The notes under the pieces were generated by a model. That model saw nothing but the letters and a program-made list of their open reading frames with translations, searched no databases and was not told the origin of the DNA. From Candidatus Rokuibacteriota bacterium (GTDB taxonomy: Bacteria > Methylomirabilota > Methylomirabilia > Rokubacteriales > CSP1-6), in contig QHRU01000042.1 of NCBI GenBank assembly GCA_003220225.1, positions 25,696 through 89,695 of the forward strand: 64,000 nucleotides of DNA. Direction: 5' to 3'. The number at the start of each line of letters is the position of its first letter. Position 1 is the first letter of the stretch. This document shows, one piece after another, positions 30,117 through 39,565 of this stretch. The translations under genes and the position numbers were made by a program.

Positions 30117-30842
30117 GTGCGCATCGGAGTCCTCGTCCCGCCCGGCAACCCGACGGTGGAGCCCGAGCTCTACCGCATGGCGCCGGCGCAGGTGACGATC
30201 CACTTCGCGCGGCTGGACTCCGGTGCCGAGAGCGGCGATCCCGGCAGTCGTACGGGGATGGAGGACCGCACGCGCGCGTATCTGGCCGGTCTTCCGCTCG
30301 TCGCGCGCGGACTCGCCCAGGTACGCCCGGCCGTCGTCGTGCTCGCCCACACCGCCTCGAGCTACGCCAACGGCTTCGCGAACGAGCCGGCGCTCGTGGA
30401 GCGGCTCTCGTCGCTCACGGGCGCGCCGGGGGTGACAGCGGCCGGGGCCGTACGCGCCGCGCTCCAGCACCTCGGTGCCAAGCGCCTGGCGCTCGGCACG
30501 CCGTACCAGGAGAGCGTGAGTCTGCAGGGCAGGGCCTACTGGCAGGCCGCGGGCTTCGAGATCGTCGGCTACCGGCGGCTCGGCGACGTGGGATCGATCT
30601 ACGACGAGACCGAGGAGCGCGCGTACGAGCTGGCGCGCCTGGCCGATGCGCGAGAGGCCGACGCGGTGCTGCTGAGCGGCACCGGACTGCCGACGATCGG
30701 CGTGCTCGAGCGTCTCGAGCGCGACCTCGGCAAGCCGGTCGTCAGCAGCATCCAGGCCTGCCTGTGGCAGGCCCTGCGCGTGGCCGGCCGGCCTCAGCCC
30801 ATCGCGGGCTTCGGTCGGCTCCTCCGCGACGTCGCGCGCTGA
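30117..30842 (+). CDS. Asp/Glu racemase superfamily protein (maleate isomerase/arylmalonate decarboxylase-like)
   Basis: 241 aa; RIGVLVPPGNPTVEPELYRMAP, VVVLAHTASSYANGF, DAVLLSGTGLPTIGVLERLERDLGKPVVSSIQACLWQAL. Confidence 0.85.
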   Translation: MRIGVLVPPGNPTVEPELYRMAPAQVTIHFARLDSGAESGDPGSRTGMEDRTRAYLAGLPLVARGLAQVRPAVVVLAHTASSYANGFANEPALVERLSSLTGAPGVTAAGAVRAALQHLGAKRLALGTPYQESVSLQGRAYWQAAGFEIVGYRRLGDVGSIYDETEERAYELARLADAREADAVLLSGTGLPTIGVLERLERDLGKPVVSSIQACLWQALRVAGRPQPIAGFGRLLRDVAR

Positions 30843-30882
30843 CGCACCACGTCCGCGAGCCCTGCGAGACGATCCTCAGCGT

Positions 30883-31062
30883 GGCTACTCGCTGTCCCAC
30901 AGCCAGGCCAACTTCGCCGCGTTCCGCGCGGCGGGCGGCCGCGGCACGTTCAGCGAGCTCGAGGCGCCGCCGAATCCGTTCGGCGGCCACGGGCTCTTCG
31001 CCTATCCCGACGTCTGGGCCTCCGCCGTGGACGCCTATCTGAAGCGCCGCGGCCTGCCCTGA
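30883..31062 (+). pseudogene. C-terminal fragment of an alpha/beta hydrolase-like protein
   Basis: GYSLSHSQANFAAFRAAGGRGTFSELEAPPNPFGGHGLFAYPDVWASAVDAYLKRRGLP* with no N-terminal part upstream. Confidence 0.55.
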
Positions 31063-31081
31063 CCGCGGCGCCGCGCGAGGC

Positions 31082-31924
31082 TCAGCGCGCGCCGAGACCG
31101 TCGTAGCAGAGCCGCGCCATCCGTCCGATGAGCTGCGCGGCGGCCGCGAAGCCCGGCGTGCCGTCGGGCAGCGCCGCCGGCACGCGGTCCGTGAACGCGG
31201 TCAGGATGCAGAGCGGACGGTCGTCCTTGAAGAGGATGCCCGCGTCCATGTAGCCGCGTGCGCCGGTGCCCGTCTTGTGCGCGACTTTCGCGCCGAGCGG
31301 CAGCAGCGAGGGCAGCCGCGTCTTGTACTTCTGCCACGAGAGGATGTCGAGCCCGAGCCGGCAGAGCTCCGGCGTGGAGCCCAGCCGCGCCGCGACGGCG
31401 GGATCGGTCGTGCCCTTGAGGATCAGCTCGAGCAGCAACCCCTGGTCGTTCGGCGTCGTGCTCGTCACCTGCTCGAGCGTATGGTCGGCGGGCAGCTTCG
31501 GCGGGAGCCCGAAGCGATGGATCGTCGCCGTCATGCCGACGCCCTCGCACCAGCTCTGGAGGTTGCCAAGCCCGACGAGGTCCACCACGTGCCCGGTGCA
31601 CGTGTTGTCGCTGACGATGATCATCATCACCAGCGCGTCGCGGAACGTGATCCAGAACCCCGGCGTGAGGTGCTGAAACGTGCCGGACTCGTTGTTCTGG
31701 AAGCGCGCCTCGATCGTCACCTTCTGATCGAGCGCGAGCTTGCCCGCGTGCACGGCCGCGAGCGCCGCCATCATGATCGAGATCTTGCGCGTGCTCGCCG
31801 ACGGCACCGGCACGTCGCCGAGGCGATCGGCGCGCGCGCCGGTCGCGACGTCTTTGAGATACCAGCTCGCGTGGAAGGGCGCGGCATCGCACAGGGCGTC
31901 GAGGCGTTCGACCAGCTCTCGCAT
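31082..31924 (-). CDS. Class A beta-lactamase-like serine hydrolase lacking a signal peptide
   Basis: MRELVERLDALCDAAPFHASWYLKD...; PSASTRK (SxxK), IVSDNTC (SDN), HKTGTGARG (KTG). Confidence 0.85.
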   Translation of the reverse strand: MRELVERLDALCDAAPFHASWYLKDVATGARADRLGDVPVPSASTRKISIMMAALAAVHAGKLALDQKVTIEARFQNNESGTFQHLTPGFWITFRDALVMMIIVSDNTCTGHVVDLVGLGNLQSWCEGVGMTATIHRFGLPPKLPADHTLEQVTSTTPNDQGLLLELILKGTTDPAVAARLGSTPELCRLGLDILSWQKYKTRLPSLLPLGAKVAHKTGTGARGYMDAGILFKDDRPLCILTAFTDRVPAALPDGTPGFAAAAQLIGRMARLCYDGLGAR

Positions 31925-31926
31925 GA

Positions 31927-33525
31927 CTACCTCCGCTCCAGCCAGACGTTCCAGAAGTGCATGTACGGTCCGGGCTCGTAGCCCTGGACGTCCTTGCGCC
32001 GCGCGTCGAGGCGGAAGTAGTCGCCGAGCCTGATGCGCGGCGCCTCCGCGTAGAAGATGGTCTGGACCTTTTCCCAGATCGCGACACGCTTCTTCAGATC
32101 GAACTCGCGCCCCATGGCCTGCAGGAGCGCTTCCTTGTCCGGATGGCACCACCAGCCCGGCCAGTCGCACAGCACCTGCGCCGCCACCGTCGGCTCGGGC
32201 AGGAAGACGAACGCCGTGCTGAACGCGTCCCACAGCTCCGGCTTGGCGCGGCGCTGGACGACGGTGGCCCAGTCGGCGACTTGCAGGTCGATCTTGAAGC
32301 CGACTTCCTCGAGCTGGCTCTTGGCCACGAGCGCAGGCTTGTAGTGATGCTCGTACTCGGTGGTGACGAGCCAGCGCACCGGCTGGCCCGCGTAGCCCGC
32401 GTCCTTCAAGATGCGCTTGGCCTTGTCGCGGTCGCGCTGGTTGTACGCGGCGGCGGCGACGCGTGAGTGATAGGGCTGCTCCTGGAAGACGATGCCCGGG
32501 TCGAGGCGGTAGAAGTCTTTGTGGCCGAGGCCCGCGAGCATCATCGGCTCGACGTCCAGCGTCGCCTGGATCGCCTGGCGCAGGCGCTTGTCCGTCATCA
32601 GTCCCTGCCTGGTGTTCAGCACGACCGTCGCCCAGCCGTACGGCTTGACCACGACGGGCTCGACGCCCTGCGTGGCCTTGATCCGGTCGTACTGATCGGG
32701 CTTGATCTGCTGGATGTACTGATACTCGCCGGTGGCGATCCCCGCCTGCCGCGTGGCGTAGTCGGGTACCGGCAGGAAGAGCAGCTCGTCGACGTGGGCG
32801 ACGCGCTGGCCCGCGAGGCCGCTGGCGGGCTCGCTGCGTGCGGCGTAGCCGTCGAAGCGCGCCAGCTTGATGTGGCGATCGGGCCGGTGCTCGACGAACT
32901 TGAACGGCCCGGTGCCGACGTACTCCTTGAGCTGTCCCTCGCCCGTCGCGTCCACGACCTCCTTGGGATAGATGAAGGCTGCGCTGTCGACGTGGGCCAG
33001 GATCGTCAGCAGGCTGCTCGAGGGCTCCTTCAGCCGGATCTCGACGCCGAGCGGCCCCTTCGCCTCGACGGCCTCGACATTCTTGAAGACGGACTTGCCG
33101 GGGCTGGACGTCGCGCCCCAGCGCTTGAGCGAGGCGACGACGTCCGGCGCGCCCAGCGTCTTGCCGTTGTGGAACTTGACGCTGTTGCGCAGGTGGATGA
33201 CGTAGCGCCGGCCGCCGTCGAGGGCTTCCGCGCGCTCGGCGAGGAGCGGCACGGGCTGGTACTTCGCGTCGAGCGCGAACAGCCCCTCGTAGATGTTGAT
33301 GACGATCTCGCGGGTGATCACCGCCGTCGTCGCGTGCGCGTCGAGCGTCGGCGGCTCGCCGATCAGCGCGATGCGCAGGACGCCGCCTGTTTTGGCCGCG
33401 GGCGCCGGCTTGGCCGTGGGCGCTGGCTTCGTCGCCGGCGCCTGCGCCTCGCCGGACGAGGCGGCCAGCCACGCCGCGATGGCCAGCAATGCCGCGACTC
33501 CGAGAGCCCGGGGGACACGGTGCAT
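31927..33525 (-). CDS. Peptide/solute ABC transporter substrate-binding protein (family 5, DppA/OppA-like)
   Basis: MHRVPRALGVAALLAIAAWLAASSGEAQA...GGVLRIALIGEPPTLDAHATTAVITREIVINIYEGLFALD, VKFHNGKTLGAPDVVASLKRW. Confidence 0.9.
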   Translation of the reverse strand: MHRVPRALGVAALLAIAAWLAASSGEAQAPATKPAPTAKPAPAAKTGGVLRIALIGEPPTLDAHATTAVITREIVINIYEGLFALDAKYQPVPLLAERAEALDGGRRYVIHLRNSVKFHNGKTLGAPDVVASLKRWGATSSPGKSVFKNVEAVEAKGPLGVEIRLKEPSSSLLTILAHVDSAAFIYPKEVVDATGEGQLKEYVGTGPFKFVEHRPDRHIKLARFDGYAARSEPASGLAGQRVAHVDELLFLPVPDYATRQAGIATGEYQYIQQIKPDQYDRIKATQGVEPVVVKPYGWATVVLNTRQGLMTDKRLRQAIQATLDVEPMMLAGLGHKDFYRLDPGIVFQEQPYHSRVAAAAYNQRDRDKAKRILKDAGYAGQPVRWLVTTEYEHHYKPALVAKSQLEEVGFKIDLQVADWATVVQRRAKPELWDAFSTAFVFLPEPTVAAQVLCDWPGWWCHPDKEALLQAMGREFDLKKRVAIWEKVQTIFYAEAPRIRLGDYFRLDARRKDVQGYEPGPYMHFWNVWLERR

Positions 33526-33594
33526 GGAAGGCCTCCTGTGGGGTTCGTACGATACCGCGGACCGCCCCCGGCCGAAAGCGCTAGAGTGTCGCCG

Positions 33595-34989
33595 ATGAGC
33601 GGGCCGCTGGTCATTCACGGAGCCACCATCGTCACGGCCGACGATGCCGGCACGCTCCACCCCGATGGCGCGCTCGCCGTGGAGCACGGGCGGATCGTCG
33701 CGCTGGGTCCCGCCGCCGACGTGCTCGGGCACTATGCGTCGGCCGAGCGGATCGACGCGCGCGGCCGCGTGATCCTGCCGGGCTTCGCCAACACCCACAC
33801 GCACCTGGCCCGAGTGCTCGCGCGCGGGATCTACGAGGACCTCTCCCCGCCCCACACGCCGCCATTCACCGGCGGCCTCGCGCCGCTGCCGTTGCCGTCG
33901 CTGTCCGCCGACGAGGAGCGCCTGATGGCCGTGCTGGGCGCGCTGGAGGCGATCCGTAGCGGCACCACGCTGGTATTAGAGGAGGGCGCCCAGCTCGAGC
34001 GCTACGCGCAGGCGCTGGCGGATACGGGCCTCCGGCTCGTGCTCTGCGAGCGCGCGTGGGACCGCGGGCGGGCGTCGATCGGCCAGCCGGGTCCGTTCGA
34101 GCGAGACGCGGCGCTGGCCGAGGCCGGCCTCGCGCGCATCCGAGAGTTCCACGCGCGGTGGCACGGTCGCGGCGACGGCCGCGTCAGCGCCGGCGTCGCC
34201 GCGTGGGCGCCCGATCTCTGCTCACCGGAATTGCTCGGGCGCGTGCGCAAGCTCCAGGACGAGCTCGACGCGCTCGCCACGCTCCATCTGAGCCAGATCT
34301 GGGGCGAGGTCGCGGCCATTCGCGAGCAGCGCGGCGTCACGCCGGTCGAGTACGTCGCGCGCTGCGGCTTGCTGTCCCCGCGCCTGATCGCCGCCCACTG
34401 CCGCTGCATGACCGCAGAGGAGGAAGCCACGCTGGGCGCCTCCGGCGCCGCCGTCGCGATCAATCCCGCCATCGCCGCGCGCCGCGGGCTCGCCGCGCGC
34501 ATCGACGAGCTCGAGCGCGCGGGCTGTCTCGTCACGCTCGGCACCGACAACATGGCCGAGGACATGATGGAGGTCGTGCGCACGGCGATGTTCATGGAGC
34601 GCGTGCGCCGCGCCGACGGCCGTCAGCCGACGCCGGAGCAGGCGCTGACGTGGGCCACGCGCAACGGCTATCGCGCGCTCGGTATTCCCGACGGCGGCTG
34701 GCTGGCGCCGGGCAATCGCGCCGACTTCATCGTCGTCGACTTCCGCCGCCCGCACCTCACGCCCGCGCTGCGCCCCGTCTCGTGCTTCGTGCACCAGGGC
34801 CAGGCCGGCGACGTCGAATCCGTGATGGTGGACGGGCGCTGGCTCATGCGCGACCGGCGCGTGCTGACCCTGGACGAGCCCGCGATCGTCGCCGAAGCCG
34901 AGCGCGTGGCGCGCGCGGCGTGGACGCGGTTGTTCGCCGAGCGCCCGGATCTGAAGGCGCCGCCCGGCCTCGATCTGTCGCCGCGTTAG
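33595..34989 (+). CDS. Amidohydrolase family protein (chlorohydrolase/cytosine deaminase-like)
   Basis: MSGPLVIHGATIVTADDAGTLHPDG...; LPGFANTHTHLARVLARGIYEDL, LIAAHCRCM, LGTDNMAEDMMEVVRTA. Confidence 0.88.
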   Translation: MSGPLVIHGATIVTADDAGTLHPDGALAVEHGRIVALGPAADVLGHYASAERIDARGRVILPGFANTHTHLARVLARGIYEDLSPPHTPPFTGGLAPLPLPSLSADEERLMAVLGALEAIRSGTTLVLEEGAQLERYAQALADTGLRLVLCERAWDRGRASIGQPGPFERDAALAEAGLARIREFHARWHGRGDGRVSAGVAAWAPDLCSPELLGRVRKLQDELDALATLHLSQIWGEVAAIREQRGVTPVEYVARCGLLSPRLIAAHCRCMTAEEEATLGASGAAVAINPAIAARRGLAARIDELERAGCLVTLGTDNMAEDMMEVVRTAMFMERVRRADGRQPTPEQALTWATRNGYRALGIPDGGWLAPGNRADFIVVDFRRPHLTPALRPVSCFVHQGQAGDVESVMVDGRWLMRDRRVLTLDEPAIVAEAERVARAAWTRLFAERPDLKAPPGLDLSPR

Positions 34990-35005
34990 TTCACGAACAC
35001 CAACG

Positions 35006-36256
35006 ATGCCTGCGCTGCTCGCGAACCTCCTCGCCCGGTACGGATACGCGATCGTATTCCTCGGCGTCTTTCTCGAAAGCGCGGGAGTGCCGGTGCCTGG
35101 CGAGACCGTCTTGCTGGCGGCGGGCTTCTTCGCCTCCCAGGGCACCTTCGCGCTGCCATGGGTCATCGGCCTGGGAATCGGTGCGGCCATCCTGGGAGAC
35201 AATGTCGGCTACTGGATCGGCCGGCGCGCCGGGCGGCCTCTCGTCGAACGGTACGGACGCCTCGTGGGACTCACGCCCGGCAGAATCGCGGCGTTCGATG
35301 CCTTCTTCCAACGCCACGGCGCCAGGACGGTCTTTCTCGCGCGATTCGTCACCGGATTGCGAGTCGTGGCCGCGCTGTTCGCGGGCGTCGCCCGGCTGCC
35401 CTGGTCCGAGTTTCTCCTCTACAACGCCGCCGGCGCGCTGGTCTGGGCAACGACGGTCACCCTGGCCGGATATTTCTTCGGGCGCAGCTGGGAGCTGCTG
35501 CACCGCTGGTTCGGCCGCGCGGCCCTGTTCGGTGCCGCGCTGGCGATCGCACTGGTCGTGGTGGCGCTCGCGCGGCGCTTCGGCGGGCCGCTGTTCGCCT
35601 CCGTCGTGGCGAAGCTGCCGGCGTCGCTCGCGCGACGCGAGCTCGCGTTCGCGGCCGCGTCGCTCGGGTTCGTTGCGGTGTTCACGAAGATCGCGGAGGA
35701 CGTGATCACCAAGGAGTCCACCGCCTTCGATCACGGCGCGAGCCTCACGCTCCACGCGTTTGCCAACCCGGTCCTCGACCGCCTCATGCACGTCGTCTCG
35801 GACATCGGCTCAGCTCCTGTCGTGTCCGCGATCGTCGGCGCCGTGATCGTCTGGTGCCTGCTCCGAAAGGAGGCCCGCGTCGCTGCGGCTCTGGCCGGGA
35901 CCGCTCTGGCGACGGAGGGACTCAACCTCGTCCTCAAGCTCGCCTTTCAACGCACCCGGCCATCGCTGTGGGAACTGGCGACGCTGCACAGCTACAGCTT
36001 CCCCAGTGGCCACGCGATGGCGGCCCTGGCGATTTACGGCATGGTCGCGGTCATCGTTGCGCGCCGTTGGCCGCGCCTTCGTTGGCCGATCATGATGGGC
36101 GCGTGCGTGATGATCGTGGCGATCGGCGTGTCGCGCGTATACCTGGGCCATCACTGGGCGACCGATGTGCTCGCCGGGTATGCCGCCGGCGCCTTCATCC
36201 TGGCAGGCGGTGTGTACGTCCTCGAGCGCGTCGCGCGGTCCCCCTCGGATCGGTGA
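35006..36256 (+). CDS. Fusion of DedA-family membrane protein and PAP2 phosphatase
   Basis: 416 aa; N-term GYAIVFLGVFLESAGVPVPGETVLLAAG...FLARFVTGLRV; C-term LKLAFQRTRPS, SFPSGHAMA, SRVYLGHHWATDV. Confidence 0.9.
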   Translation: MPALLANLLARYGYAIVFLGVFLESAGVPVPGETVLLAAGFFASQGTFALPWVIGLGIGAAILGDNVGYWIGRRAGRPLVERYGRLVGLTPGRIAAFDAFFQRHGARTVFLARFVTGLRVVAALFAGVARLPWSEFLLYNAAGALVWATTVTLAGYFFGRSWELLHRWFGRAALFGAALAIALVVVALARRFGGPLFASVVAKLPASLARRELAFAAASLGFVAVFTKIAEDVITKESTAFDHGASLTLHAFANPVLDRLMHVVSDIGSAPVVSAIVGAVIVWCLLRKEARVAAALAGTALATEGLNLVLKLAFQRTRPSLWELATLHSYSFPSGHAMAALAIYGMVAVIVARRWPRLRWPIMMGACVMIVAIGVSRVYLGHHWATDVLAGYAAGAFILAGGVYVLERVARSPSDR

Positions 36257-36266
36257 GGCGCCCGGC

Positions 36267-36869
36267 TCAGCTCTCCACGATCGCCGCATGGCGCTCGACG
36301 CCGGCCGGCGGCTCGCCGAGCCGCGGCCGATGGCCGAGGAACAGCACGAACGGAATGACGGCGGCGAAGATCCAGGCCAGCCACCAGAAGTTGTCGATGA
36401 ACGACAGCAGGAGGGCCTGGCGCTGCACCATCTGGTACAGGTGCGCCCACGCCTGCTGCTCGGCCGTCGCCAGGTCCGCGCCGCGCGCGGTGAACGTCGC
36501 GACCAGCGTCTGGTAGCGGTCCCACACGGCGGGGTCGTAGAGGCTCACGTGGCTCGCCAGCCGCGCCTGGTGGGTCTGTGTTCCGCGCTGCAGGAACGTC
36601 GCCACCGCGGCGATGCCGATGCTGCCGCCGATGGTGCGGAGGAAATTGAACAGCCCCGAGGCGTGGCCCAGCTCGCGCATCGGCACCGCGCTGAGCGCCA
36701 CCGTCGAGAGCGGCACGAACGTGAAGCCGATGCCGAGCCCCTGGATGAAGCGCGGCAGCATGATGTGCCAGCAGCTCGCCTCCAGCGAGAGCGTGGCCAT
36801 CAGGTGCATGGCGTAGGCGTTCAGCGCGCAGCCCGCGACGATCATCCAGCGCGGATCGATACGGTTCAT
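36267..36869 (-). pseudogene. C-terminal fragment of DHA2-type MFS transporter (EmrB-like), 5'-truncated
   Basis: MNRIDPRWMIVAGCALNAYAMHL...PRFIQGLGIGFTFVPLSTVALSAVPMRELGHASGLFNFLRTIGGSIGIAAVATFLQR; N-terminal half absent. Confidence 0.75.
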
Positions 36870-36884
36870 GCACGGCCCCGAGCG

Positions 36885-37023
36885 CGGCCGGATTGGGCAA
36901 CCGCGTCCCGATGAACGCGTCGAAGACGAGGCGCTCGCCACCCGTGACGAGGGCAGCGAATGTCAGCACGGTGAGCACACACGCGAGAGCGATGGTCCGC
37001 GCGCGCACACGCGGGGTATCCAT
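36885..37023 (-). pseudogene. 5' fragment of NHL-repeat gene (copy A), joined to the EmrB fragment
   Basis: MDTPRVRARTIALACVLTVLTFAALVTGGERLVFDAFIGTRLPNP matches copy B MDTWRARLVVLACVFTVLTFAGPAIAGERLVFDAFLGAQL. Confidence 0.7.
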
Positions 37024-37096
37024 GAAAGAACCCTCCACTGAGCAGGCATGTCCGCACGGCTGTGCGGTCACTTCTCCACTCGAACCTGCCCGTGAA

Positions 37097-37113
37097 TGGC
37101 AGAACTCGTGCCA
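37097..37113 (-). promoter_or_regulatory. Sigma-54-like promoter, copy A
   Basis: Minus strand TGGCACGAGTTCTGCCA; GG-N10-GC spacing. Confidence 0.65.
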
Positions 37114-37171
37114 GACGAAGAATCGCGAATGAGGCGGCGGCGACGGCGCGGCGCGAGTTGGATTCGGAGAA

Positions 37172-37191
37172 GTGCCCGATCGTTTTGGCAC
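37172..37191. promoter_or_regulatory. Candidate upstream activator palindrome, copy A
   Basis: GTGCC-CGATCGTTTT-GGCAC, 58 bp beyond the -24 element. Confidence 0.5.
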
Positions 37192-37302
37192 GCGGCCCCA
37201 TGCTGCCCGAAGAAAACGCGCGCGCGACGCCGACACGCGCGCCAGATGGGGAGTGACCGGGCGATCGGAGCGACCCCGACCGCCCGGTTCTCGCCTGGTG
37301 GG

Positions 37303-39420
37303 CTACTTGAGCGGCAAGGCCTCGCCTTCGAGCGAGAATTCGCACACGGGAAACGCGAGCCTGGCCGTCGTGTCGGGCTCTCTGAACCCGTAGGTCTCTG
37401 GCGCAAGGTCGAAGCCCAGAAGCATCCGCGCGCCATCGGGGGGCCGGTACAGCTTCACCAGAGCGCACGTCTTGTCGACCCGGATCGTCAGACTCTTCGC
37501 GGCCTCCGCGTTGCCGGCGTTGTCGCGCGCGAAGTAGGTGACGGTCGTGCTGCCGTCCATGGTGATCGGGATCGTCGCGACGCCGCCGGAGATGGTTGCG
37601 GCGCTGTTGTGAGCGCCGCGGAGCGCGACGGCAATCTCCTTCACGCCTGACCCCGCGGCGTTGTCCGCGGTCGTCAGGGTGACGGTGACGTCCCCATTGT
37701 TCGCCGGCGGTGAGACGGCGGCCTGCGTTGTCGGCGGCGTCGTGTCGGCGAAGATGGTCTGTCCCGCAGGAAGTGTGATGCTCGACCCCCCTACGGTCAG
37801 GGCCAGCATGCCGGCGTTGCTCCGGATGCTCGACGTCGTGGGATCGACCGACAGACTGTCGCCGTCCGTCAGCGTCGCGGTCGCGACGGTTCCGTCCGCG
37901 GCCGTGAACGTCCAGGGGATCGGGCCCGCGAGGATGTCGAGGGTCGGGATGGAGCAGTGGAAGTCGAGCGCATTGTCCGCCGCGATCGTGATGCGGCCCC
38001 CAGATGGCCGCGTGGGGTAGCGACAAAACAGAGCGACGTCGAACGTGAGCGGCTGTCCCGTTGTTAGGAATGTGTTCCATGCGGCGATTCGAATGGTGTC
38101 CGACGTGCTGGGGGGGTCGTACACGACGAACGGCAGGCCGGTCCGCGTGAGGACGTGCGCGCCGGCATTGCCGGCCGCGGCCTCGTCCGAAACAATCGTC
38201 GGATCGAGATCGACCTCGTCCACGAGGCTGTCGTCGTCGCTGTCCTCGCGTGCCTGCAGCACCTGAACGCGGAGGTTGCGCGTCTCGGCGACGTAGATTT
38301 CTCGGCACTGCGCTTTCGGGTCGAAGGGTTTGATGAAGAACTCGCAGAATGCAACGAGGTTTCGTGGGAGGGCCGCGATGAAGGCCGGTCCGCCGAAGAC
38401 GCCGAGGCCGCGCCCGGTCGACCCCGCTGTCGCGAGGAACCTCCCGGTGCCGTCGAACTTGCGGATGCGGTCGTTGTCAAACTCGGTGACATAGACGTTG
38501 TCGGCAAAGTCGACCGCCACATCGGCGACACTCGCGGCGGTGGCAAACTTCAAGAGCAAGACACCGTTCGTATTGAACTTCTGGACGCGGCCCTGGTCTG
38601 CGACGTAGACGTTGCCGAAGCTGTCGACCGCCATGCCGACCAGGCTCACTTGAAATCCCCGTTGCGGCTGTGAGCGTGGGTCGGTCGCGACCGCCAAGAA
38701 GTTGGTAAAGCCGAACTGTCCATCTCCGGTCACGATGGCGCCGGCCGCACTGGCGTTACACGGGCCCACGGAAGCGGAACTGAATTCACAAAACGATCCC
38801 CACGCTCGCACGAATGTTCCGTCGGCCCTGAATTTCTGAATTCGAACGTTCGCGTCGCTCGTGGAACATGAGCGGACATCGCATGTGCGACCCCCGTCGT
38901 CCAAGACGTAGAGGTTGCCACGGGGATCGACGGCCATGCGGATGGGCGTCTCGAACTCGCCCGGGCCGGTACCGGGCCAGCCGACGACCTTGAGCAACCG
39001 CTGGTTCTTGTCCATCTTGATGACACGGCCGGTGAGCGTGCTGGTGATCCATACGTCGTCGTTCCGTGGATCGACCGCGACACTCATCGGGAATTTCAGC
39101 GCGACCGAGACATTCGTGGCCAAGAAACCGTCGCCGTACGCCGTGTAACAACACACCCTCGTCACTCGGCGCACCCCCAACCCGTCGTAGATCAAGACGG
39201 AATCGTTGACAGGATCAGCCACGTAGACGACGCCGCGGCTGTCCACCGCCATGCCGGCCGCGAAAAAGTAGTCGCGGTTCGGGTCCACGCCCGTTGGTGT
39301 GAGCTGCGCTCCGAGGAACGCGTCGAAGACGAGGCGCTCGCCGGCGATCGCGGGGCCGGCGAACGTCAGCACGGTGAACACACACGCGAGAACGACGAGC
39401 CGCGCACGCCAAGTATCCAT
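37303..39420 (-). CDS. Secreted NHL-repeat (beta-propeller) protein with C-terminal Ig/Fn3-like domain (copy B, intact)
   Basis: 705 aa; repeated MAVDSRGVVYVADPVN, MAVDPRGNLYVLDDGG, MAVDSFGNVYVADQGRVQKF; DSDDDSLVDEVDLDP; DTTPPTTQAAVSPP...YFARDNAGNAE. Confidence 0.9.
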   Translation of the reverse strand: MDTWRARLVVLACVFTVLTFAGPAIAGERLVFDAFLGAQLTPTGVDPNRDYFFAAGMAVDSRGVVYVADPVNDSVLIYDGLGVRRVTRVCCYTAYGDGFLATNVSVALKFPMSVAVDPRNDDVWITSTLTGRVIKMDKNQRLLKVVGWPGTGPGEFETPIRMAVDPRGNLYVLDDGGRTCDVRSCSTSDANVRIQKFRADGTFVRAWGSFCEFSSASVGPCNASAAGAIVTGDGQFGFTNFLAVATDPRSQPQRGFQVSLVGMAVDSFGNVYVADQGRVQKFNTNGVLLLKFATAASVADVAVDFADNVYVTEFDNDRIRKFDGTGRFLATAGSTGRGLGVFGGPAFIAALPRNLVAFCEFFIKPFDPKAQCREIYVAETRNLRVQVLQAREDSDDDSLVDEVDLDPTIVSDEAAAGNAGAHVLTRTGLPFVVYDPPSTSDTIRIAAWNTFLTTGQPLTFDVALFCRYPTRPSGGRITIAADNALDFHCSIPTLDILAGPIPWTFTAADGTVATATLTDGDSLSVDPTTSSIRSNAGMLALTVGGSSITLPAGQTIFADTTPPTTQAAVSPPANNGDVTVTLTTADNAAGSGVKEIAVALRGAHNSAATISGGVATIPITMDGSTTVTYFARDNAGNAEAAKSLTIRVDKTCALVKLYRPPDGARMLLGFDLAPETYGFREPDTTARLAFPVCEFSLEGEALPLK

Positions 39421-39490
39421 GGAACCCTCCCCTGAGTCGAATATCCGCAACGACTGTGCGGTCACTTCGCCAATGCAACCTGCCCGTAAA

Positions 39491-39507
39491 TGGCAGAATT
39501 CGTGCCA
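39491..39507 (-). promoter_or_regulatory. Sigma-54-like promoter, copy B
   Basis: Minus strand TGGCACGAATTCTGCCA; GG-N10-GC spacing. Confidence 0.65.
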
Positions 39508-39565
39508 GACGAAAAAGCCCGAAGGACGCCGCGATGCGGGCGTGTCACGAGTCGGCTTCGGAGAA

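Noticed and set aside
37181-37206. Plus-strand TGGCACGCGGCCCCATGC as another -24/-12 promoter
   Set aside because: Spacing between GG and GC is not 10 nt and no plus-strand gene follows; the GGCAC is better explained as one arm of the upstream palindrome.
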